Below are positions 1 to 64,000 of a stretch of 64,000 nt of DNA, piece after piece. The DNA comes from Aplysia californica (lineage: Eukaryota; Mollusca; Gastropoda; Aplysiida; Aplysiidae), in the NCBI RefSeq assembly GCF_000002075.1, contig NW_004797278.1:1243527-1307526 (forward strand). Reading direction: 5' to 3'. Made by a program: the position numbers and the translations under genes. Numbering within the stretch: the first letter of the stretch is position 1; every line of letters begins with the position of its first letter. The notes below the pieces were generated by a model. It was not told the origin of the DNA. It saw only the letters and a program-made list of their open reading frames with translations, and did not search any database.

Positions 1-45
1 ACACACCTAGATACACACACACACACACATGCACACACACGCACG

Positions 46-83
<38 letters not shown>
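1..83. repeat. CA/GC microsatellite
   Basis: Interrupted (CA)n with a (GC)n core. Confidence 0.95.
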
Positions 84-87
<4 letters not shown>

Positions 88-832
88 TTTTTATGTAAAG
101 ATACGTTTTGTATATACCTCACACGGAGTGATGGGGCTTCCCGCTTCATAATATAGGCCTATTCATAAGTTAGAAGCAATATCAATAATGGTATTTTCCT
201 TTCTTTGAGATATTGAGAAAGCATGAATCCATACATTGTTTAAATACTTTTCGCCGCACTCCATTTTCACTCCTTGCAACCCCTTTCTCAATCAGACCTC
301 CCCTTTGATACTATCGAATAGCCCGAAGACGACCTCGGCTATGATAATATAATGATATGAAGGCAAAGGCAGTGCGACAGTGATGTATTTCCACTCAATC
401 AAAGAGATCTATTTATAACTTTAATCATAATGAGTACCTCACAAGACTGTGGATTTCATTCAACTACAACGTAGATCAATGATGTTTCTTGTTTTAAAAT
501 GTACACACTTTTCGTGCAATGATTGGTGTAACATGACCTGCAAAACGAATGTGTCGGAGATGAGGAGAATGGGGATGGGAGGTGGAAGGCGGAGATTAGT
601 ATTAGCAACAGGATGTTGAAGAATATGAATGTGTTCTAGCTTAGTCAATTTCTATAATAATAACCATCTGGCGAATGAAGTTCTTGTGTTTTGATAACAC
701 TGTAGCGAGAAAAAGAAATCCAACTTCAAAGATGTCTACTGCCGTCTGTGGTGTAATGATTAGGCTCTTCACCGTTGTAAGCAGAAATCTTGAGTGCTAT
801 TCCCGTGTTGGGAGAATATTTATTGAGTATCT
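1..832. other. Upstream flank, no gene seen
   Basis: It starts with a CA/GC microsatellite (1-83). The rest is unique sequence; I see no SRCR first half, RNA gene or known repeat. It is probably intron of the SRCR gene, because exon 1 is only the second half of a domain. Confidence 0.5.
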
Positions 833-2799
833 AGTATCTCCGCTTTAGAAAAGGCAGCAACACAGAAGACCAACTTTTCAAACTAAGTCAAGACATCCAA
901 GATGGTTTCCAGGAGACTAAGCACACTGTTGCCATCTTTGTAGATCTCCAACAGGCGTATGACAGAGTGTGGCCTACTCATGAAAATGATGGACCTCGGG
1001 ATACACGGGAAACTTTATAAATGGATCAAGTTTTCCCTAGCGGATCGAAACATCGAAACAAAGGTGGACAATGCCCACTCGTCAAGAGAAGTACTCGAGG
1101 AGGGCCTACCCCATGGTTCCTGTCTGAGTTGCGCTTTGTTCCTGATCTTCATTAATGATGTGACGAACGTGCTGATATCAGAAAAGACTCTCTACGCTGA
1201 TGATCTTGCTCTCTGGCAGACACATCGCAGCACGGTAGTAGGAGCAGGAAAATTAAATGAAGACCTCAAGAGGCTCCACAATTACTGTCAGAAATGGAAG
1301 CTCAAAATAAACTGCTCGAAAACAGTATACACCATCTTTACAAAGAGCCATAAAATAGCCAAAGAAAAACTCCAACTGAAGATAAGAAATGAAAATCTCC
1401 CCAAAGAAGAACATCCAACGTATCTAGGAGTCAAACTTGACCAAAGTCTAACAATGAAAAGCCAAGTGGAGAGCATAAAGAACAAGGCGAAAAGAAGACT
1501 CCAACTTTTAAAGAAACTCGCGAGCAGTTCATGGGGATCAGACAAACAAACTCTGAGAGCTCTATACCTTGGTTATGTCCGATCTTCCCTGGAATACAGC
1601 AATAGCCTACTCACTATGTGTAGTGCAACTACTTGCAATACCCTTGACAAGGTTCAAAATAATGCCCTGCTTTTCATTAATGGTGGCATGAAATCTGCAC
1701 CTACTGCCGCATGTGAAATTCTGTCAAATGCTGAACCCCTGGGAATACGCAGAGATAAAGCAGTTTTGGAGCTTCATGAAAGAACCAAAAGAATGTGCCC
1801 CAACCACCCAAACAGGAAATTAGTAGAAACATGGAAACCAAAGAAACGACTTCAACAAAAATCAGTCATGCATCGTATCACAGAACTAATGGAGAGCCAC
1901 CACCTACCACAAAACAGAAGAGAAACCAAAAGAGTCAACCAAAACATCCCTCCCCACATTTCTATGGAAAAACCAATCATTAAAACTTCTCTCAGAGACA
2001 ATAGCACAAAATCTTCAGACCCAGTGAAGTTGATGCTTGCATCACATCAAACAGCACTATACCATCTCCGCACAGTTGTTGACACTCATCCAAACAAAAC
2101 CCAGAGTATAGTGATCTTCACTGACTCACTATCAGTCTTGCAAGTAATAGAAAATGATCACCATCTAAACGAAGACTTGACACATATACAGTTTGGCTCC
2201 CATCATCTGATAACATTCTGTGGCGTCAACCTGGTGATGCAGTGGATTCCCGGACACTCAAACATACCTGGAAATGACAGAGCAGACACACTCGCCAGAA
2301 GGGGATCTAGACAGGAACAACCCAACATTCCAACTGCATGCAACACTGCAACTGCAAAACAAATCATTAAAAGCAACAGCAAACAAGATTGGATGAACAG
2401 ATGGACCTTGGGAAAGACGGGCAGAGCAGTTTTCAAACATATGACTACAACAAAACGAAATGACAATATCAACCACCTACAGAGAAAGAAACAGACCACG
2501 ATCTTCCGCCTACGAACAGAACATATACAGCTCAACTTTCACTTAAACAGAATAAAACCAGAACTTCCCCCCAATGTGTCCTTTGTGTGACTATGCATAT
2601 GAGACAGTGGAACATCACCTTTTCCACTGTACAGCCCTAAATGACATCAGAGCTACCCTTCTCCCTCCGAGACCTAACTTCGACAACACACTCTACGGAA
2701 CATTACAGCAACTGCAGCAAACCTGCACTTATCACTAAATGGCATTGGACAGAAGGGCGAGAGCCCAGATGTTGCTGGATCGATAACAACAACAACAAC
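833..2799 (+). mobile_element. 5'-truncated LINE copy (RT plus RNase H), copy L1
   Basis: The insertion is bounded by a perfect 11-bp target site duplication ATTGAGTATCT (822-832 and 2800-2810). It encodes a reverse transcriptase: V-A-I-F-V-D-L-Q-Q-A-Y-D-R-V-W, then P-H-G-S and L-Y-A-D-D near 1191-1205. A C-terminal RNase H follows (F-T-D-S-L-S-V-L near 2117-2140; Q-W-I-P-G-H-S near 2240). The 3' end closes with GGATCGATAACAACAAC. A frame change lies near 955-965, between the first RT motif and the main frame (959-2590), and the cysteine/histidine end follows in another frame. An in-frame deletion near 2050 removes the first RNase H catalytic stretch. I-type/jockey-group LINE by domain order; inactive. 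Confidence 0.9.
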
Positions 2800-2981
2800 A
2801 TTGAGTATCTCCGTCTTTCTTCTGGGACATTGTATCACTTTACGCCTGGATTAATCAGCCTGACAGGCAGGGTTGAAGCCCTCCCCATATATTATCTAAA
2901 TTGTGTCTATGAGGGTGTAAAACACAAACATTTTTTCAATCACTGTTTAATTTTTAAAAGTACATGTACTTTATCCTTCAG

Positions 2982-57965
<54,984 letters not shown>

Positions 57966-58680
57966 GTAGGCCTACCTGTGCTGGGATATGATGTCATTAT
58001 TGTTGTTATTCGTTGTGTCCTCGGAGGTCCATCAGTGTTTGAGCCTTGTGCCTACTTGATATAAGGAATGAAAAACAAAATGGAAATACCATCATTGTTA
58101 CATTTATTGTGCATCATTTTTATGCAAGTTGCATTTTCCTAATTTAGAAGATAGATATATTCCTTTTGAAATAGAGTGTTGTCATACTTGAAAATATAAT
58201 GATGAGCCTACATATGGCAAGCGGGTGACATGTAATCTTTTCCTGCTCAAATTCTTCATAAATAGCGGCTGCCCATTTGTTTGACTTCTTTTGCACATAG
58301 CAACCTCCCAGAGCTGACTTTCTTTATGCTTTAAGGAAAGAAAAAGTAAATTCTGACTGCTGGCGCTGGCTCTGACACATTTTTCTCTCCAGAAATGATA
58401 ACAAGGCTACAGTTTAAAGTCAATTACTATTATCAATGTCAATCTTAGCCAATCTCACCACTGAGGAAATTTCATCGGAGAAATGAGATGGCAAGTTGAA
58501 CAGTGGGACAACATATTTTCTGTCGGCCAGTTTGGGCCAAGTTGAACACGAGTGCACGCTTTTATTTTCACCTATTTCTAGCCAGGTTAAAAAAGAAAGA
58601 GTTAAAGAGTTTGTTTTCACTTTGAACTGTCACTGAGAATAATTTCCTCTTTGGCCTCCATTTTTAAGATCCTCTCCCAG
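57966..58680 (+). other. Intron after the last SRCR exon, unique part
   Basis: No exon, RNA gene or repeat family recognised. Confidence 0.6.
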
Positions 58681-58727
58681 GCCCTCGTGCTCTAGAGGTA
58701 CGGTGTTCACCTCTCAGTCAAAAAGTC
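58681..58727 (+). mobile_element. SINE head (split SINE, 5' piece)
   Basis: GCCCTCGTGCTCTAGAGGTA and TTCACCTCTCAGTCAAA correspond to the tRNA-like head of the SINE at 4331. It is interrupted before the B box by another repeat. The matching 3' piece is at 63236-63405. Confidence 0.65.
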
Positions 58728-58891
58728 TATAATAATATAGATTGCATTTATATAGTGCTCTATCCCATACTAGTGTAAGCTCTGAGCGCTTTACACCAAT
58801 CATATAATCATTCACACAAGAAAAAATATTTCACAGAAACAAGAAAAACCAGTTCAACCACATAAAAAAGAACTTTCACAACCATACATTA
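58728..58891 (+). repeat. Interspersed repeat inserted in the SINE, left piece
   Basis: It contains TTTATATAGTGCTCTATC and CTCTGAGCGCTTTACACC, a pattern common in marine animal repeats. The transposon at 58892-63062 splits it; the right piece is 63063-63235. Confidence 0.5.
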
Positions 58892-61800
58892 TAGACTATG
58901 GGCTACTGGAACCCCCCCCCCCCCCCTGGGGATTTTTGCTCACTATGATTTTCTGAAAGAGCACACTCAGGACTATGCACACAAAAAAGTTTGCACCAAA
59001 ATATAGGCAATCTGCAGAGTTATTGCCCCTGAATTGTCGAAAATTGAACAAATTAACTTTTTTTTTTTAATTCACTGTTTTAGTTGGTATTCTGATTTTC
59101 TTTTAATTGAGACTAAAGTTGGTATTGTGGGTTGAAGAAAAACAGTTATACTGAACATTTTGTGGTAGTTATTTACATAGCTTATAGAGAAAAAAATAAT
59201 GTTTTAAGTCCTTTTTCTCTAAAAATTGAAAACCGCCGCACAAAGTAAGCGCAATATACTCCCTGCTGGGTTTACCACAACAAAGGAAAAGCTACACATG
59301 CAAAACATTTAGTTCAACAGAAAATCAGTACAATGCAGAGTTACAGACAGGCCTTAGCAATGCAGATGAATATTGGCTATTTGTGTACATGATGTATTAT
59401 ATTGAGTTGTCTCGTACAAAGAAATTTATATAATTGAGAAAAAGATTATAGCATCTAAAAATTGACTTGCATAGAGCATAATATGTAACAGAAGTGAGTT
59501 GCTTGGGTGCTAGTTATCCAAATGTTATACTGTAAGTCAGTTGATGTTGTATGTAAAGTCTTATTTAAATGCTTTCTATGTCATCAGTTCATCTTCACTG
59601 CTGTCACTTCAGCTCATCTTCTTCATCACAAATGATAGAGGAGATGGTTTTCATCTTTGTCTTCCTCTTGTTCTGTATCTGATCCTGACAAAATATCAAC
59701 CAATTGTTGAGGGACCAAGTCTTTGCACCACTCCACTGAGAGCACTCCACCATTATCTCTCTTCCAACCAAGATCTAGCGGATCATGTACATTTGTATTA
59801 ATGGATGAGCCAGATGTGCTTGCTTCCATATTAAAGCTTAATACTATTAATAATTTACGCCTAGGATGTCAGCTTCAAGGCTTCTCTCGCATGGTGTCAA
59901 ATCCATCAAAGCATGACAGTAAGCTTTGACCTTTTGCCATGTACTTTAGCCTTACAAGGTCATGACGAAACTTGTTAGCGCTAAAGTAAGCTGGTTTTCC
60001 ACACAGGTGACAAACAAACTTTTCCAGATTGGAAAACAGTTGTGAAGAAACAGTTTCAGATGTTCCTAGCTCCTTGAATGAAACAGCAAACTCTGGGTGC
60101 TTGTGGAGAATGGTGAGCGGCTTCACCTTTCCTCTCTGGACAAAATCGCTAGACTCCTTACATCCAAAGAATGCATGGAGTCCAAGAATAGAATCCTGTA
60201 AATGTGTTTCCATTTTGTCACAGAGCGTCTGAATGTGTAGACATCTTCTTTTTTTCCCAACCCCTGTGTCAAAATTCAAACTGTGTGTGAAATGTTGAAC
60301 ACAATGCAATCATCGGTAGAAAGACATCAGTGTCTGGGGACCCAATAATGATGTCTGTGTCTGGAGTAGCAATGTTCTGATCAGAGAAGATGGCATGCAC
60401 GATCAGTAGTGTGTCTGCTTCCTCATGGCTAGAGGGTAACTCTGGAACAGGTCTTGAGTCTGTAGTCTTTCCATCACTGCTACTGAGGACAAAGCACTGT
60501 TGGTCACTTGCAAAGTATATTTCTCTGTTCAGCAACATCATTGCATAACAATCTTGTTGCCATACATAAAGTAAGAACTGTGTCAGTTGCCTTCTGTTTT
60601 CATTATTCATATGGAACACTTTGAAATCTTTGATACTCTGTTATCAAGGTGGGTTCCACTTCAGAATTGATAAAACATGGGTCAAGCTGTTTTTTTGGGA
60701 ATATGGATTGATCCTTTCTTTGTTCTGTCAACCTCTGGTGTCGGCTGGGGAATGTATGGCTGCACTTTGATTTCTCGTATGACTAGTCCATGAGTTGAAT
60801 GTGTGGTTCCAGTTCCTGATAAAGTTTCCTCATTCAAGTCAAAATTGTCCCAACAGAAGTGAGTGATGAGGTTGTTGTCAGGCATGATGGATTGGGGCAA
60901 ACTACCTGAAGAAACCTGTATACTGTCACACATGGCAGTTTCCACTTCTAAGAGAAATGAGTGGGATACAGAATGTCCATGCTGGTTTAAGATATTGATC
61001 AGCTGAGTGTTTCCTGTTGGATGACGGACACATATATACCAATCATAATATGTTTAGGCTTTTTCCATTCCCCCTTTCGTCAAACTGTAGCATATGTCCT
61101 GACCTGTAGAGACAACTCTCCTGTGGCATCTTGTTGCCTGTTGTTTTCCATTCTTGGAGTAAAGAAAGGAAAGAAATATAATTGTTAATACTTGTGGTAT
61201 CTGCAAAGTTTCTGTGCGCAGATCTGTGTCTGCTGAAAGCCAAGGTAACTTTTGACTTTCATTGCATCCATCAAGAACAGGTCGTCGTATCACCTTTGCC
61301 ACTTCCATAACAAGTCTCTCTTCAGAGGTCACATTTTCAAAGGCAACTCCGACAGCCAGCCCAGTTGAAATTTCGTCAGAGTACTCGAGTTCACTTGTCC
61401 CAGAATATCTCTGCCAGAAGTTGACCCTGGACTTGACGTGCTTCACAAGTTTCTCCTCAACGTATATGTCTTGTAGTACTTGTAAAACTCTGGATAATTT
61501 GTTTGCATGAAAGTGCTATACATCTCTTTCAAAAGACTAATCCTAACAACAAGGACCATTGCAGTGACATGTTCTTCCACAAACTGACGGACGTGCTGAA
61601 ATGCCTTGGAGTAGGCTTCTTCCTCTGCAGCTGGAGATTTCTTTTTTTTCTTCAGCTGCTGCGTTTTCTTCTCCAGAACAGTATTTAGATGTAGAAGCTA
61701 GTGAATGTCGATCCCCCTTACGTGTGTAAGCTTTTCTAGATGGCTCATGATACCCTGCCTCTTGGGCAATGAGAACAGCATTTTCAATTTGGCCCCGAAG

Positions 61801-63062
61801 TTTTGAGTCAGTTTTTCTGTTTACAGCTTCTTTTACAGAGGCTTCAGATGTTCTGGTAACACATTTGACAAGTTTATGAACTTTCTTGGTTCCCATGCTG
61901 TCATGTGTCCATTCAGTTGTCTTTTCACAGAAAAGGCATTACATGAGCAAGAGGCGTGTTGAAAACGATTGCTTTACTTTTTTCCTAGTGGAACAAGACC
62001 CTTCTTGTGCTGATTTGTCAGACTCTCCTGGTGAATGCCTTTTTCTTAAGACTCCTCAAATTGATGAATGTATTGTAGCAGTAATCATGGAACCCATGTT
62101 GAGCAGAGTCAAATTCTGTCGGTATTCTTTCACAAATTGAGGATAGTCTATCACTGTCAGTTTCTGCAAGACACCGTTGTCTTTTTGATTTTTGAATGGT
62201 GTCCCAGCGTCTCTCAGTGAGAGGTTTTGTTTCATCATGGACTTTGAAGTTACAGTTATGCACTCCACATGTCCTTTCTTCAAGCTGTTCTTTCTTTTGA
62301 GATTTTGACCTCTCTTTCTTTGATGTCAAGGGAACTGATTTCAGTTCTACCTTGCTTAATTTTGAACATCCCATTCATTCTCTGAAGCATACTCGTATAA
62401 AGAAAATTGTACATTGCTAGAAAAACCAGACTTCAAATTTTTCACCTCAGTCTTCTTTTAAATTAGCTTTAACTAACAAAATGTTTTTCAAGACACCTTG
62501 ATCATGCCCATATGATTGATCTAGACTATATCTGAGACAAAAGTACTCAGGCCGCCTTTTTGACGTTTTTAAAATGACGCGCGGCAGTTTTGTATTTTTT
62601 CAATATAGCAATAGCAAGGGTCATAACTCCTTAACTCATAGTTATTTTGCGCAAAATCCTTCTCATTTTGTGCCTCAAACTTCGAGTCAAAGTGTGTACC
62701 TATAAGAAAACTATTGTACCGGGTTATAAAAGATCTGAAGCAATAGAATTAATCATTTCTATAGATTTTGAGAAATCAGCCTTTGAATTTTCTTTTTTCC
62801 TCTTTGCATCTTGTAATTAATTAGCAAAAGTATTTTTTTTACAACACTTACATCATCTTATAATATTTGAGTTTTACATCATATGAAAGTACACATTTTC
62901 GGCTTCACAGAGAACCCCAAAATAAAAATCAAGTATTTTCGTAATTTCTGGACAATCAAGGGCCGTAACTCTGTAGATTGCCAACATTTTGGTGCCAGAA
63001 AATCATGGTGGTGAAAAATCCCCAGGGGGGGGGGAGGTTCACTCCCAGTAGCCCATAGCCTA
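58892..63062 (-). mobile_element. 4.17-kb TIR DNA transposon, possibly Academ-like
   Basis: Left end TAGACTATGGGCTACTGG and right end (minus strand) TAGGCTATGGGCTACTGG begin imperfect inverted repeats of roughly 120-170 bp. Both have a C run, then CTGGGGATTTTT, ATGATTTTCTG, GCACCAAAAT and CAATCT(G/A)CAGAGTTA. A 3-bp TTA lies on each outer side (58889-58891 and 63063-63065). Minus-strand frames (62374 down to about 59626) line up as one decayed multi-part protein. Family choice rests on nuclease-like motifs and the 3-bp target; it could be an unclassified superfamily. Confidence 0.7.
59626..62374 (-). pseudogene. Broken transposon protein with HEEADT and SPDTDV motifs
   Basis: Order along the protein: a C-G-V-H-N-C and H-D-Y-C-Y region (62374-62018); C-L-F-C-E-K and Y-H-E-P-S-R-K-A-Y-T-R (about 61930-61700); an H-V-K-S-R-V-N-F-W segment (61446-61054); an acidic linker (60945-60682); H-E-E-A-D-T (about 60410-60427) and G-S-P-D-T-D-V-F (about 60320-60343); then C-x-x-C/H-rich pieces down to 59626. 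I infer a PIN/XPG-I-like nuclease from the E-A-D and S-P-D-T-D-V pair. Similar uncharacterised proteins are, from memory, widespread in aquatic animals. Several frame changes and stops mean it is not functional as it stands, unless some gaps are introns. Confidence 0.6.
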
Positions 63063-63235
63063 TTAACTATACTACCCGAAAGGACATATTATAAAACAAG
63101 ACACCCATGTATATTTAAAAAATCAGAACTTACCAACACACTGTAATTAACAATTAAACAAATGAGTCTTGAGCAATCACTTAAACCTATCAAAATTTGT
63201 TGTTTCTCTGAGATCCTGAGGCAAGGTGTTCCCCT
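63063..63235 (+). repeat. Interspersed repeat, right piece
   Basis: AATGAGTCTTGAGCAATCAC and CTGAGGCAAGGTGTTCC continue the repeat whose left piece is 58728-58891. A related segment (GTCTTCAACTTTGATTTAAA ... TTGTTCCAAAG) occurs at about 34650-34800. Confidence 0.5.
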
Positions 63236-63405
63236 TTTCTGTTCCTCTTTCTCACTCCTGATTCTTTCTACTGCTACCCCTGGTGTCTTCTTACTTTAAG
63301 ACTCACCTCTGTTCTTAGAATAGGTAAAATTGAACACCTAGCCTTCTCTGATAATGACGAAAAATTACCGAGGTCTTGTGTACTTATTGCATACATGACT
63401 TCTTC
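63236..63405 (+). mobile_element. SINE body (split SINE, 3' piece)
   Basis: CTCCTGATTCTTTCTACTGC and ACACCTAGCCTTCTCTGATA match the body of the SINE at 4331. The 3' tail is missing where a minus-strand LINE end begins. Confidence 0.7.
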
Positions 63406-63730
63406 TTCTTTTCGATCTCATCACACTTGAAGTCCGGTATCTGTGTTATAATGGGCCGTCCTGCTCAGTTCATCTGTCGGCCTGTATAGTAGTGTCAGTG
63501 GGGTTGGCCACGTTTCCTGTCTCAGGGCCCTGTGTGTCTTGTCTTGCAGTGCTGAGGGATGTGTTCCACTGTTTGGTCCACCTCTCCACACTGGCATTTT
63601 GGTGATTGTACTAGTTTAAAACATCTGTACATATGTTGTCTCAGTCTTGTGTGTTGTGTTCTTAGTCAGAAGATAATCACTTGTTCTTGGCGGGACAGCT
63701 CGTGGTAGCTATCTGGTGTGTGTGGTGCTT
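63406..63730 (-). mobile_element. LINE 3' end with (AAG)n tail
   Basis: On the minus strand it reads E-L-S-R-Q-E-Q-V-I-I-F, then R-T-Q-H-T-R-L-R-Q-H-M-Y and C-Q-C-G-E-V-D-Q-T-V-E-H, the C-terminal C/H motif usual after RNase H in jockey-like LINEs. A stop follows I-I-F. The 3' tail is GAAAAGAAGAAGAAG. Confidence 0.7.
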
Positions 63731-64000
63731 TACTTTACTTTACTTTTCCGATCCAATGGCCATTTGGGTTCTAGCCCTTCGGTCTGTCGATATGGCAAAG
63801 AATTAACAGGTTTTAATCAGCTGTGCTTTGTCGCTGTATAGAGTGTTTCCGATGTCTGGGGAGGCAGGTAGGTAGGTGCTACACAGGTCACAAAGTGCTG
63901 GGCAGTTAAAGAGGTGGTGTGGTACTGTTTCATCCTGGCAGTCGCACAACGGGCAGTCGGGTGGGGTATCCTTGCGGATCCTATTAAGGTAGGAATTTAG
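63731..64000 (-). mobile_element. LINE 3' end with (AAAGT)n tail, runs off the window
   Basis: A minus-strand frame with stop at 63803-63805 encodes N-R-I-R-K-D-T-P-P-D, C-P-L-C-D-C-Q-D-E-T-V and P-H-H-L-F-N-C-P. This is the same C-terminal motif as in the LINEs at 833 and 39818 (C-P-L-C-D-Y, H-H-L-F-H-C) but a different copy and tail. The 3' end is GTAAAGTAAAGTAAAG. Confidence 0.8.

Overview
The window is animal nuclear DNA. Coding sequence is cut into short exons with GT-AG introns and packed between transposons and long microsatellites. The domain content (a large tandem scavenger-receptor cysteine-rich, SRCR, array) and the RNase H-bearing LINEs, tRNA-derived SINE and piggyBac/pogo/mariner/Harbinger-type elements suggest a marine invertebrate, most likely a lophotrochozoan such as a gastropod mollusc. 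That assignment is inference.

One host gene dominates: a plus-strand gene running from before position 2982 to beyond 57965. I could chain 33 exons with no frame break (7369 coding bases, about 2456 codons). They encode 22 complete SRCR domains plus the C-terminal half of one more. Every junction between domains is a phase-1 intron, so each domain is a symmetric 1-1 module that can be duplicated without breaking frame. Start codon, signal peptide, membrane anchor and stop all lie outside the window. The product is best read as an extracellular SRCR multidomain (DMBT1/WC1-like) protein.

Layout: 1-832 upstream flank; 833-2799 LINE; 2982-12958 SRCR domains 1-4, with a SINE, a decayed duplicate exon and microsatellites in introns; 12959-17937 a large intron with a 100-N gap and a CpG-richer block; 17938-27762 domains 5-10, with several copies of one inverted-repeat MITE and a piggyBac-like MITE; 27878-30121 a second LINE; 31234-41972 domains 11-14, with a pogo-like MITE, a decayed mariner and a third LINE; 43051-49996 domains 15-17 and a near-identical tandem copy of them (18-20); 50574-57965 domains 21-23, with Harbinger-like remnants; 58681-64000 a nest of transposons with no host exon seen.

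Main points of interest: (1) a 3732-bp, about 99.8% identical tandem duplication that adds exactly three SRCR domains in frame; (2) a three-domain super-repeat in the second half of the gene, in which every third domain carries a vicinal Cys-Cys; (3) a domain that has lost just the two cysteines expected to pair with each other; (4) a 4.17-kb TIR element (58892-63062) with HEEADT/SPDTDV nuclease-like motifs and a TTA target duplication, possibly Academ-like, sitting inside another repeat that itself splits a SINE; (5) a SINE whose 3' tail matches the 3' end of the LINE at 27878-30121. I recognised no LTR retrovirus-like element, Polinton, CRISPR array or rRNA gene.
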